The notes beneath the pieces are model-generated. The model was given only the letters and a program-made list of their open reading frames with translations. It was not told the origin of the DNA and searched no databases. Below, one piece after another: positions 34,584 through 43,121 of a DNA stretch of 64,000 nucleotides. The stretch lies in the NCBI GenBank assembly GCA_024642005.1, contig JAHECA010000002.1, forward strand, positions 64,756 through 128,755, written 5' to 3'. Position 1 is the stretch's first letter. Each line of letters opens with the position of its first letter. The translations under genes and the position numbers were made by a program. The stretch is from Robiginitalea sp. GTDB lineage: Bacteria; Bacteroidota; Bacteroidia; Flavobacteriales; Flavobacteriaceae.

Positions 34584-35381
34584 CTAAGAAGTTGATTTTA
34601 AGGAATCGGGCAGTTCACACACCGGGATAGGAATCATTTTATGTCGATTAACGGCATGCAGACGTTTGTAGATTTCGAACACTTCGCGCTGCCGGCCGGT
34701 GAAGTCGCCGGCTTTTTTACCCGCCTGGTCCATGGCCATGGCCCATTCCAGTTCCGGGTAGCTGGCACCGATCTGGTCTTCGTCTGTGCGGTTGTCGCCC
34801 CAGAGCCCGTCGGTGGGGGGCGCCTGCAGAATCTCGGGGATAATGCCCAGGTGGTGGGCCAGTTGGTAAACCTCAGTTTTGAGCAGGTCGGCAATTGGGC
34901 TTAGGTCTACCCCCCCATCTCCGTATTTGGTATAGAACCCCACCCCGAAGTCTTCCACCTTGTTGCCCGTGCCGGCAACCAGATAGCGGTTCAGGGCAGC
35001 AAAATAGTACAGGCAGGTCATTCTCAGCCGGGCCCGGGTATTGGCCAGCGACATGTTCAGCGATTCGGAATCGTCGGCTTTGGGCAGGGTGTTGAGCAGG
35101 CTGTCGAAAACCGGGGTCAGTTCCACCCACTGGGAATGCACGTTGGGGTAGTGCTGTTTGAGCCAGAAAATATGGTTTGCCGCGCGCGATACCTGGTTCT
35201 TCGACTGGTGGATCGGCATTTCCAGGCATAGCACTTCCAGGCCCGTACGCGCGCACAGGGCAGAGGTGAGGGCCGAATCGATGCCTCCAGATACCCCGAC
35301 CACAAACCCCTTCATGCCAGCCTGCCGGGCATAGTCCTTCAACCAAGCCACAATATAATCGATTACCCCTTCTGGTTGCAT
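34584..35381 (-). CDS. nadE: NH3-dependent NAD+ synthetase
   Basis: Amidates deamido-NAD to NAD. The 265-residue protein lacks the N-terminal glutaminase domain, so it should use ammonia or a separate glutaminase. The ATP-pyrophosphatase P-loop is GVSGGIDSALTSAL near residue 20, and the family stretch GNKVEDFGVGFYTKYGDGGVD is intact. The ATG at 35381 gives MQPEGVIDYIVAWLKDY; an earlier in-frame start adds nine poorly conserved residues. It is divergent from gldB (75-base gap). Confidence 0.94.
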   Translation of the reverse strand: MQPEGVIDYIVAWLKDYARQAGMKGFVVGVSGGIDSALTSALCARTGLEVLCLEMPIHQSKNQVSRAANHIFWLKQHYPNVHSQWVELTPVFDSLLNTLPKADDSESLNMSLANTRARLRMTCLYYFAALNRYLVAGTGNKVEDFGVGFYTKYGDGGVDLSPIADLLKTEVYQLAHHLGIIPEILQAPPTDGLWGDNRTDEDQIGASYPELEWAMAMDQAGKKAGDFTGRQREVFEIYKRLHAVNRHKMIPIPVCELPDSLKSTS

Positions 35382-35455
35382 GCTGTTCTGATTCAAATGG
35401 AAAACCACTAACTTTACCCGGTAAAAATAACACCTGAAAGCTTAAAAAGAAAACC

Positions 35456-36427
35456 TTGCACAGAATACTTGGAAGCCTGCTGGTTGCAGGCCTTTTATTG
35501 GGCGCATCTTCCTGCCGCGACGCCGAACCAACCGTTTCGGAGGCGGTAATGAACATTCCGGTTGCACTAGAGGTCAGTCGTTTTGACCAGGCCTTTGACC
35601 GCATGAACCCCGAAGAGTTGCCCCGGCTCAAGGCCCAGTATCCGTACCTATTTCCTGAACAGTACCCAGATAGCCTGTGGCTGGCCAAGCAGCGCGATAC
35701 CCTGCAGCAACAGCTGCGGGCAGAGGTGGCCCGTGCATTTCCCGATTTCGGGCCCTATCAGGTGTCACTGGAACTGTTATTCAAGCACCTGAAATACTAT
35801 TTCCCGGCGGTACGCGTCCCCAGGGTGGTAACCCTCACCTCAGAGGTCGACTACGAGAACCGGGTTTTGCTTGCCGACAGCCTGCTGCTGATCGGTCTCG
35901 ACAATTACCTGGGTGCCAACCACGAATTCTACAGCGTGCTCAACCGCTATATTGCCGAAGAGCTCGACCCTGCCTACCTGGTCAGCGATGTGGCGAACAC
36001 CTATGCCCGTAGCCTGGTCCCGAATCGGCGCGAGCGCAGCTTTGTGGCCCAAATGGTCTATTACGGGAAATTGCTCTACTTAAAAGACCTGCTGCTGCCC
36101 CTGGAGCCCGACTCGGTAAAAATCGGTTATACCGCAGAACAACTTGCCTGGGCCCAGGCCAACGAGGGGCAAATCTGGCGGTATTTCATCGAACGGGAGC
36201 TGCTTTACACTACCGACCAGAAACTGGCCCCCCGCTTTCTTGACCCGGCCCCTTTCAGCAAGTTCGAGCTACAGCTCGACAACGAGTCGCCAGGTCGAAT
36301 AGGCCGGTATATGGGTTGGCAGATCGTCCGTTCCTATATGGATCGCAGTGGAGCCGGCCTGCAAGACATGCTGGCCATGCCCGGGGAAGAACTCTTCCGG
36401 GAATCGAACTATAAACCCCCCAAGTAA
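35456..36427 (+). CDS. gldB: Gliding motility lipoprotein GldB
   Basis: A 323-residue lipoprotein; the leader ends GASSC with Cys20 as the lipidation site. The body matches GldB: VALEVSRFDQAFDRM near the start, RVPRVVTLTSEVDYENRVLLADSLLLIGLDNYLG in the middle, and GRIGRYMGWQIVRSYM near the end. GldB is essential for gliding in F. johnsoniae and is widespread also in non-gliding relatives. It starts at TTG (35456), with no better start. gldC follows after two bases. Confidence 0.93.
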   Translation: MHRILGSLLVAGLLLGASSCRDAEPTVSEAVMNIPVALEVSRFDQAFDRMNPEELPRLKAQYPYLFPEQYPDSLWLAKQRDTLQQQLRAEVARAFPDFGPYQVSLELLFKHLKYYFPAVRVPRVVTLTSEVDYENRVLLADSLLLIGLDNYLGANHEFYSVLNRYIAEELDPAYLVSDVANTYARSLVPNRRERSFVAQMVYYGKLLYLKDLLLPLEPDSVKIGYTAEQLAWAQANEGQIWRYFIERELLYTTDQKLAPRFLDPAPFSKFELQLDNESPGRIGRYMGWQIVRSYMDRSGAGLQDMLAMPGEELFRESNYKPPK

Positions 36428-36429
36428 AA

Positions 36430-36771
36430 ATGCCTGAATTACACACATCTGAAATAACCCTGAGGGTATCCCTCGACGAGAACCGCGTCCCTGAAAAACT
36501 CAACTGGTCTGCCGAAGATGGGGGCATCGAAAACGAAGAAGCCAAGGCCATGCTGTTGTCGGTCTGGGACAGCCGCAACAAAGAATCGCTCCGCATCGAC
36601 CTCTGGACCAAAGACATGCCGGTAGATGAGATGAAGGTATTTTTCCACCAGACCCTCCTGGCCCTCTCAGATACCTTCATGCGGGCCACCCAGGACGAAA
36701 AGATGACAGCGACTATGAAGGATTTCTGCGCGTATTTTGCAGAAAAACTGGAATTGGAGGACAACCGGTAG
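36430..36771 (+). CDS. gldC: Gliding motility protein GldC
   Basis: A 113-residue cytoplasmic protein with no signal peptide. It begins SEITLRVSLDENRVPEKLNWSAEDGG-type sequence and ends FCAYFAEKLELEDNR, as GldC does. It supports efficient gliding in F. johnsoniae but its biochemical role is unknown. It is two bases downstream of gldB, the standard gldBC arrangement. Confidence 0.93.
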   Translation: MPELHTSEITLRVSLDENRVPEKLNWSAEDGGIENEEAKAMLLSVWDSRNKESLRIDLWTKDMPVDEMKVFFHQTLLALSDTFMRATQDEKMTATMKDFCAYFAEKLELEDNR

Positions 36772-36804
36772 CCGAAGCTACACCAGACACCTAAACCACA
36801 ACCC

Positions 36805-38127
36805 ATGCAAGATAACAACCGCTTTCTGGTCAAGACCCTGGGAGAAGCCTGGCGCCCCTCCCCCCTGAAACTGAGTAGCGTGCCGGGCGATAACCGCTTC
36901 GATTTTGTAGATGACGCCGATCGCCTCTTGTTCGATACCGCCCTTAAGAACTTCAGCGATGCCCTGGCCGCAGGGTCTCAGCCCCTTTCCCTCGAGCGGG
37001 CGGGTCCGCGCCGGAAGCTCTTCTTTGAGTCTGAGCGCCTTTCTGCGGCCATTGTAACCTGCGGGGGCCTGTGCCCCGGCATCAACAACGTGATTCGCGG
37101 CCTGGTGATGGGGTTGCATTATTTCTACGGGGTCAAGCGGATTATCGGCATCCCTTACGGTTTCGAGGGGCTTACCCCCGACTGCCCCCACGCCTACCAT
37201 ACGCTCGACCCGGACCGGGTGCGCAACATCCACCTGCAGGGGGGGACCATTCTGGGGTCTTCCCGGGGCGGGCAGGATGTGGGCAAAATGGTCGATACGC
37301 TTCAGGCCCTGGGAATCGACATCCTGTTCACCATTGGCGGGGATGGCACGCTGAAGGGGGCCGAGGCCATCGGGCAGGAAATTGAGAGGCGTGGCCTTTC
37401 CATCTCTGTGGTGGGCATGCCCAAGACCATTGACAACGACATAGACCTGATCGATAAATCTTTCGGGTACGAAACGGCCTTCGACGTGGCTACGCCCATT
37501 ATCCGCGATGCCCACAACGAGGCCATAGGTGCCTTCAACGGGATTGCCGTCGTGAAGCTGATGGGGCGCGACAGCGGCTTTATCGCTGCCTCGGCCTCCA
37601 TGGCCATGCCTGAGGTGAACTTTCTGCTGGTGCCCGAGATGCCCTTTTCCCTGGAAGGGGAGCAAGGCTTCCTCAAGTCGCTTGAGCGCCGCCTGGCAAC
37701 CAAAAAGCACGCCCTGATCGTTGTGGCAGAGGGAGCCGGCCAGCACCTGTTCAACGAGAGCTCAGGGGTTCAGGACGCCTCCGGGAACGTAAAGCACAAC
37801 GATATAGGCCTGTTGCTCAAAGACCGTATCTCAGACTATTTCAAGGTGCGGGAAACCCCGGTTACAATCAAATACATCGACCCCAGCTACATCATCCGTT
37901 CGGCCCCGGCCAATGCAAGCGACAGCATCTTCTGCAACCGACTGGCCTACCAGGCCGTTCACGGTGCCATGGCAGGCAAAACCCGCTTTGTAGTGGGCCT
38001 GGTCCACAATCAGATGACGTACCTGCCCATTCCGGCCGTGACCGGTCAGCGCAAGAAAATTGACCTGGAAGGGGAGTTCTGGTTTGCCGCCCTGCAGAGC
38101 ACCGGGCAGCCGTATCACCTGGGTTAG
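36805..38127 (+). CDS. 6-phosphofructokinase, long plant-like/group III type
   Basis: Phosphorylates fructose 6-phosphate in glycolysis. The 440-residue protein is longer than E. coli PfkA and has an N-terminal extension of about 80 residues before the catalytic core (AAIVTCGGLCPGINNVIRG). The phosphoryl-donor site reads GGDGT at 178-182, the form found in ATP-dependent enzymes, together with PKTIDND at 206-212, whose lysine is typical of pyrophosphate-type and plant ATP enzymes. ATP use is the better guess, but donor choice needs assay. It starts 33 bases after gldC and its stop overlaps that of the opposite-strand glucan phosphorylase. Confidence 0.92.
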   Translation: MQDNNRFLVKTLGEAWRPSPLKLSSVPGDNRFDFVDDADRLLFDTALKNFSDALAAGSQPLSLERAGPRRKLFFESERLSAAIVTCGGLCPGINNVIRGLVMGLHYFYGVKRIIGIPYGFEGLTPDCPHAYHTLDPDRVRNIHLQGGTILGSSRGGQDVGKMVDTLQALGIDILFTIGGDGTLKGAEAIGQEIERRGLSISVVGMPKTIDNDIDLIDKSFGYETAFDVATPIIRDAHNEAIGAFNGIAVVKLMGRDSGFIAASASMAMPEVNFLLVPEMPFSLEGEQGFLKSLERRLATKKHALIVVAEGAGQHLFNESSGVQDASGNVKHNDIGLLLKDRISDYFKVRETPVTIKYIDPSYIIRSAPANASDSIFCNRLAYQAVHGAMAGKTRFVVGLVHNQMTYLPIPAVTGQRKKIDLEGEFWFAALQSTGQPYHLG

Positions 38128-39776
38128 GCCTTGTATAACTGCCGGTAGTAGTCTGCTGCCATCCGGTGGGAAGAGAAGGCAGGCACCACATCCTTCATGG
38201 CCCGGAACACCATCTTGACCCAGGCCTCGGGCTGGTCGTAATAGGTGGGGATCACCTCCGTTTCCAGGATGCGATAGAGGTTTTCTGCGTCCAGGTCGTC
38301 CTGTACCGAGTGGGGTTGCATCGCATCGGCCTCGGGCAGTACGAAGGCATTCTTGCCGTGTTTGGCAAATTCCGGGATCCAGCCGTCGTTTACAGTGAGG
38401 TTCAGCGAGCCGTTCATGGCCGCGGTCATGCCGCTTGTACCGGAAGCCTCGCGGGTTATACGCGGGGTATTGAGCCAGACGTCGGAACCTTCTTTCAGCA
38501 TTTTGGAAAGCCCGATCTCGTATCCGGTAAGTACGGCCAGGTTCGGGTATTCCCGGCTGGTGGTAATTAACCGGTCAAAAATCTGGATGGCTCCGAAATC
38601 CATCGGATAGGGCTTTCCTGCCCAGATAATCTGCACCGGCTGGCCGGGCCGGGCCATCAGGCTCCTGAACCGTTCCAGGTCGCGCAAGAGCAGGTCGGCC
38701 CGTTTATAGGCCGCAAAGCGCCGTGCCCAGACAATGGTAAGTACCCCGGGGTCGAGCTGTTTTCCGGTCTGGTCCAGCACCAGCTTCAGCAGGTTTTCCT
38801 TCAGCTCTTTCTTCCGCTTGAGGAAGACACGGGCGTTTTCCTTTTCAAAGGCCTTCAACAGGCCGGGATCGGTCCAGAAACCGGGGTGTTGGGCGTTGGT
38901 GATGGGGATTATTTTTTTGTCGAGCCCGAAGGGTTCCCACATACTGCGGGCGACCCGGGCATGCAGTTTGGACACTGCATTCGCTTTCTTGGCAAACCGC
39001 AGGGCCGATACGGTAAAGTTCAACATGTCGCCAACCAGTTCTGCCTGTAATTCGGGCTGGGGCAGGGTGCGCCCGAAAAATCCCCGGTTGTTCAGGTGGT
39101 ACCCGTTCCGCTCTTCGTTTCCGCCCTTTTCGGGGGTGTGGGTGGTAAAGACCATGCGGGAGCTGTCGACCCCCAGATGGCGCAGGTAATAGAAGGCCGG
39201 CAGGGCGTGTCCTTCGTTCAGGTGGTAGATGTCGGCCCCGCCCAGGGCCTGAACGATTTTGGCGCCCCCCACGCCCAGCACGATACTCTGGGAGATCCGT
39301 GTTTCGTCGTTGGCGTCGTAGAGCCGGTCGGTAATGGTACGCGAAAGGTGGTCGTTTTCAGGCAGATCGGTGCTGAGCAGGTACAGGGGCACGGTTCCGA
39401 AAATTTCGGGCTTCAAGACAAAAGCCTTCACCTTTACATTCGGGTTGTCGTTAATGGTAACGGTTACCTCGAGGCCCGTATCTTCCAGGTAGTCGTATTT
39501 TTTCTCGATCCATTCGGCCCGCATGCTGCGGTCGGGGTTTCGGCCCTGGTCGTAGTAACCGTATTTCCAGAGCATCCCAACCCCGATGAGGTTCTGCTTC
39601 AGGTCATGGGCCGATTTCAGGTGGGAACCGGCCAAAAAGCCGAGCCCCCCCGAATAGATCTTGAGCCCCTGGTCGATCCCGAATTCCATGCTGAAATAGG
39701 CTGCGCGGGTTTTGAACTTGGGGTCGGGCTGGTAGGGGTGGTACCAGGTGCGGTACTTAGACGGGCTGGCTTGCAT
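38124..39776 (-). CDS. Alpha-glucan phosphorylase family (GT35-like) protein lacking the PLP lysine
   Basis: A 550-residue protein of the short alpha-glucan phosphorylase branch. It has the glucan-phosphorylase signature stretches AAYFSMEFGIDQGLKIYSGGLG, a late VWARRFAAYKRADLL and EASGTSGM. At the place where the cofactor lysine belongs (EASGTxxMK), it has Thr451 (codon at 38424-38426), so covalent PLP binding as in GlgP/MalP is not possible at this site. It may still act on glucans by another route or be a regulator. The ATG at 39776 is chosen; an upstream start at 39812 is possible. Convergent with phosphofructokinase, sharing stop-codon bases. Confidence 0.85.
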   Translation of the reverse strand: MQASPSKYRTWYHPYQPDPKFKTRAAYFSMEFGIDQGLKIYSGGLGFLAGSHLKSAHDLKQNLIGVGMLWKYGYYDQGRNPDRSMRAEWIEKKYDYLEDTGLEVTVTINDNPNVKVKAFVLKPEIFGTVPLYLLSTDLPENDHLSRTITDRLYDANDETRISQSIVLGVGGAKIVQALGGADIYHLNEGHALPAFYYLRHLGVDSSRMVFTTHTPEKGGNEERNGYHLNNRGFFGRTLPQPELQAELVGDMLNFTVSALRFAKKANAVSKLHARVARSMWEPFGLDKKIIPITNAQHPGFWTDPGLLKAFEKENARVFLKRKKELKENLLKLVLDQTGKQLDPGVLTIVWARRFAAYKRADLLLRDLERFRSLMARPGQPVQIIWAGKPYPMDFGAIQIFDRLITTSREYPNLAVLTGYEIGLSKMLKEGSDVWLNTPRITREASGTSGMTAAMNGSLNLTVNDGWIPEFAKHGKNAFVLPEADAMQPHSVQDDLDAENLYRILETEVIPTYYDQPEAWVKMVFRAMKDVVPAFSSHRMAADYYRQLYKA

Positions 39777-39871
39777 CTGCACTCGTTTGAGAGAAAGGCC
39801 GAAAATACACATATTTCGTCACCCCGGGTGCAGGCTGCGTGTCAAACTTTATAATTCTCCCGACAAACGGC

Positions 39872-39899
39872 CCGATTGTCTAATTGACAGGGCAATCGG
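39872..39899 (-). other. Inverted repeat between the universal stress protein and glucan phosphorylase genes
   Basis: CCGATTG (39872-39878) and CAATCGG (39893-39899) form a seven-base stem around a loop that contains a smaller GTC/GAC pair. It lies between two minus-strand genes and has no T-run on the minus strand. It may be a processing or weak termination site. Confidence 0.35.
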
Positions 39900-39932
39900 C
39901 TCCTGCGGCCCAAACGCTCCGGGCCATGGGGA

Positions 39933-40718
39933 CTACTGCTCGATGGCCAGCAGGGGGGTGTGCGACCGCAGGGTAAGGATGCGCGTAAGCCGGCCTTCCG
40001 ACGGGGTACTCACATGGGCATGGTTGCGGGGCAGAATGGCCAGCATATCTATCTCCTTTTCGGTAGCGTAGTCGAATATGCCCTCCACCACATCGGGGTG
40101 TTCTATGAAGATATGGTGGGAATAGAAGTTTTCCAGGTAATATTCCAGGACGCGCTCATTGCGTTCCTCTTCTTTGGTATACCCGTATGTGCCAGGCTTG
40201 TTCTCGATGGTAAGCACCTGCACCTTGGCGTTGAAGGTGCGGGCCACGTCGAGCAGGGTTCCCAAAACCTTGGGGTCTTCAATCTCGTTGCGGCCCAGAA
40301 CCAGGGCTATCTTCTTGATGCGGAATTCTTCAGGGGCGCCGGGGGGGATTACCAATACAGGGCAGTCCGACGCCAGTACGGCCTGGGAAGTGTGGGTAGT
40401 GCCATTCGGGTCGTCAGAACCGGAGGTGCCCATCAGGATCAGGTCGGAACCGTCCTTCCTGCTGTATTCCAATAGGCCTTCAACCGTGGCGGGGGTCAAA
40501 GAATCCCACGATAACCGGGCCCGGAACGACTTGGAGAGGCGGCTGCTGATTTTCTCGAATTCGGCTTTCAGGTCAGCTGGCCCGTCGTCAGGTTGTATGA
40601 AACACAGCTTGAGGTGTTTCTCGGGGCGTCCGCCGGCAAAATCGATGGCGTAGTCCAGGGCACGGCGGGCCGAGGCCGAGAAATCGTACGGTATGAGGAT
40701 GTTGGTGATGCGGTCCAT
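39933..40718 (-). CDS. Tandem universal stress protein (UspA-type)
   Basis: A 261-residue protein made of two Usp domains. The first opens NILIPYDFSASARRALDYAIDF and ends with LILMGTSGSDDPNGTTHTSQAVL and CPVLVIPPG, the ATP-binding-type GxxG(9x)G(S/T) region in degenerate form. The second (about 140-261) opens KIALVLGRNEIEDPKVLG and lacks a clear nucleotide motif. Usp proteins respond to starvation and stress. The ATG at 40718 is preferred to one 14 codons upstream because the domain begins there. Confidence 0.88.
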   Translation of the reverse strand: MDRITNILIPYDFSASARRALDYAIDFAGGRPEKHLKLCFIQPDDGPADLKAEFEKISSRLSKSFRARLSWDSLTPATVEGLLEYSRKDGSDLILMGTSGSDDPNGTTHTSQAVLASDCPVLVIPPGAPEEFRIKKIALVLGRNEIEDPKVLGTLLDVARTFNAKVQVLTIENKPGTYGYTKEEERNERVLEYYLENFYSHHIFIEHPDVVEGIFDYATEKEIDMLAILPRNHAHVSTPSEGRLTRILTLRSHTPLLAIEQ

Positions 40719-40826
40719 GGCGAGCGAGTTAGGTTTGACACGTAAAGCTACGGCCTGCAACTGGCAAGTTTCATGATAATACTCATTTTTCGCAATGAGG
40801 CTTCGCCCAATTCAGGGGCTGGAAAT

Positions 40827-41540
40827 TCACCCGGCAAGTGGTACTTCCATCAACAGGATGCGGCCCGGCTCCAGTATGCGCATCGAGACGGCTTCAGTTC
40901 CTTCCACACCCATCCCGTCGCGTCGCTGCAAGGTTTCTCCGCCCACTGACACCGTACCTTCGATCACAAAAATATACAGGCCGTGCCGGGGGTCTTTCAG
41001 GGTATAGGCAATATCCTGCCCGGCGTCGAAGTCGCCCATGTGAAACCAGGCATCCTGGTGAATCCATAGCTCTTCGCTCTTCCCGCGGGGCCCCAGTACC
41101 TTATGCCAGCGGTTTTTAAGGGATTCCGGCTCCAGGCTAACCTGGGCGTACCGGGGTTCCACTTCAGCCCGGTCGGGCAGAACCCAAATCTGAAGGAAGG
41201 CCACATCCCGGTCGGGGTTCTTGTTGTATTCGCTGTGCGCCACCCCTTTGCCGGCGCTCATAACCTGCACGTCCCCGGCCCTGATTACAGAGGTATTTCC
41301 CATGCTGTCGCGGTGTTCCAGGTCGCCTTTGAGCGGTATGGAGATGATTTCCATATTTCGGTGCGAGTGGGTGTCGAACCCCCGCCCGGGGGCTACCCGG
41401 TCGTCGTTCAGGACGCGCAGGGCGCCGAATTGCATCCGATTGGGGTCATGATAGTGCCCGAAACTGAAGCTGTGGTAGCTTTCCAGCCAGCCAAAGGAGG
41501 CGCGTCCGCGGGTATTGGCCCGATGTAGTGTTTGCTTCAT
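40827..41540 (-). CDS. Pirin-family bicupin
   Basis: A 237-residue pirin. The N-terminal cupin carries the metal site: THSHRNMEII (two His) and the later HSEYN (His and Glu), giving the 3-His/1-Glu iron centre. The C-terminal cupin is the usual diverged copy. Bacterial pirins include quercetinases and redox-sensing regulators; the role here is open. The ATG at 41540 starts MKQTLHRANTRGRASFGW, the family's typical N-terminus; the open frame extends upstream without homology. Confidence 0.9.
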   Translation of the reverse strand: MKQTLHRANTRGRASFGWLESYHSFSFGHYHDPNRMQFGALRVLNDDRVAPGRGFDTHSHRNMEIISIPLKGDLEHRDSMGNTSVIRAGDVQVMSAGKGVAHSEYNKNPDRDVAFLQIWVLPDRAEVEPRYAQVSLEPESLKNRWHKVLGPRGKSEELWIHQDAWFHMGDFDAGQDIAYTLKDPRHGLYIFVIEGTVSVGGETLQRRDGMGVEGTEAVSMRILEPGRILLMEVPLAG

Positions 41541-41816
41541 GTCTTGTTCAATTGCTGGCTGCTTAGTCGCAGCAACAGGGCACCAACTTACAGCTGGCAA
41601 CCCTGGAGTTAGATCGGGTATGCTGCTCCTAAAGGTAACCATTTCATCGGGGAACACGATTAGCAATGGTCTTGATCTCCCCCCCCCAGGGCCCAATGGG
41701 CTTTCTAAAATGCCAGGTGATAAATTTAAGGCAGCAGGCGCGAATTTTTGGGGATTTCCGGGGGACGGATTCCAGAAAAATCAGAACTTGCTATCGTTTC
41801 ACGATTAAATGCTGCA

Positions 41817-43118
41817 ATGGACCAGAACTCGCAATATCACCAGAGAAGGAAATCGGTAGTGCCCCGCGGAGTGGGGGTTTTTAACCAGGCTACAGCGGTT
41901 TCTGCCAAAAACGCCACCGTGCGCGATGCCAACGGACGCGAACTGATCGATTTTGCCGGGGGCATCGGAGTGCAAAACTCAGGGCATTGCCCCGAGCCCG
42001 TTGTGGAGGCCATTCAGAACCAGGCCAAAAAACTGATCCATACCTGCTACAATGTAGCCACTTACGAGGTGTACATGGAGTTGGCCGAAGAACTCATTTC
42101 CCTATTCCCGCACGGCGAACAAACCAAGGTGATGCTTACCACCACCGGGGCGGAATCTGTTGAAAATGCGGTGAAAATTGCCCGTCAGCATACCGGCAGA
42201 AGTGCCGTGGTGGCCTTTACCGATGGCTTTCACGGCCGCAGCATGATGGCCATGACCCTTACCTCCAAGGTCTCGTACAAATTGGGGTGCGGGCCCTTTG
42301 CACCCGAGGTGTACCACCTGCAATACCCGAATTACAGCCGCTACGGCGACGGGCTGAGCCAGGAAGATTTTGTTGAAAGGGAAACGGGTCGTTTGCGCGA
42401 AAGCTTTATCAACCGGGTCGACCCGAACAGTGTGGCGGCCGTGATCATCGAACTGGTACAGGGCGAGGGGGGCTTTGTTGCAGCCCCTGTGGGCTATGTG
42501 AAGGCACTACGCGAATTATGCGACGAGTTTGGCATTGTCCTGATCATAGACGAAGTACAGTCCGGTTTCGGCCGCACCGCAAAATGGGGTGCCTACCAGC
42601 ACTATGGCATAACCCCCGACCTTTCTGTCTGGGCCAAATCGATGGGGGCCGGCATGCCGATTGGCTGCGTGATGGGGCGGGCCGAAATCATGGACAGTGC
42701 TCTGCCCGGCACCATCGGTGGCACCTATCTCGGCAACCCGGTCTGTGCAGCCGCTGCCCTGGCCAATATTCGCTACATGAAAGCAATCGACATCAACGCC
42801 AGGGCTGAACACGTTGGTGAAATCGTGCGCAAGCGGTTCGAAGGCATGAAGTCCAGAATAGGTGCAATCGGCGATGTTCGTGGCCTGGGTGCCATGCTGG
42901 CCTTTTCGCTGGTGAAAAACACACCCGACAGGGCACCCGACGCAGACCTGGCCAAAAAGCTGATCCAGGCCTGCCTCGACAAGGGCCTGATCCTGATCAG
43001 CGCCGGGGTATACGGCAATGTGATCCGGGTCTTGAGCCCGCTCACCATTTCGGACGAACACCTGATTCGCGGTTTGGATATCCTGGACCAGGAACTGGGG
43101 CGTCTGGCTGCACCCTGA
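41817..43118 (+). CDS. Class III aminotransferase, probable 4-aminobutyrate aminotransferase
   Basis: A 433-residue PLP enzyme of the ornithine/GABA aminotransferase group. GAESVENAVKIAR, IIELVQGEGGF, IDEVQSGFGRT and the cofactor-lysine segment WAKSMGAGMPIG are all in place. The sequence is closest in feel to GabT, which turns 4-aminobutyrate and 2-oxoglutarate into succinate semialdehyde and glutamate. This would fit as the last step of the acetyl-beta-lysine route proposed for 44731-49433. It converges on the symporter with a three-base gap. ATG 41817 is chosen because homology begins there. Confidence 0.87.
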   Translation: MDQNSQYHQRRKSVVPRGVGVFNQATAVSAKNATVRDANGRELIDFAGGIGVQNSGHCPEPVVEAIQNQAKKLIHTCYNVATYEVYMELAEELISLFPHGEQTKVMLTTTGAESVENAVKIARQHTGRSAVVAFTDGFHGRSMMAMTLTSKVSYKLGCGPFAPEVYHLQYPNYSRYGDGLSQEDFVERETGRLRESFINRVDPNSVAAVIIELVQGEGGFVAAPVGYVKALRELCDEFGIVLIIDEVQSGFGRTAKWGAYQHYGITPDLSVWAKSMGAGMPIGCVMGRAEIMDSALPGTIGGTYLGNPVCAAAALANIRYMKAIDINARAEHVGEIVRKRFEGMKSRIGAIGDVRGLGAMLAFSLVKNTPDRAPDADLAKKLIQACLDKGLILISAGVYGNVIRVLSPLTISDEHLIRGLDILDQELGRLAAP

Positions 43119-43121
43119 GCA

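Noticed and set aside
36778-37746. 322-codon minus-strand frame within the phosphofructokinase gene
   Set aside because: Antisense to a conserved enzyme; low-complexity translation rich in His and Gly.
41679-41687. Run of nine C before the GabT-like gene, considered as a phase-variable tract
   Set aside because: It is about 130 bases upstream of the start, inside no coding sequence and not between promoter elements I can identify; could be chance.
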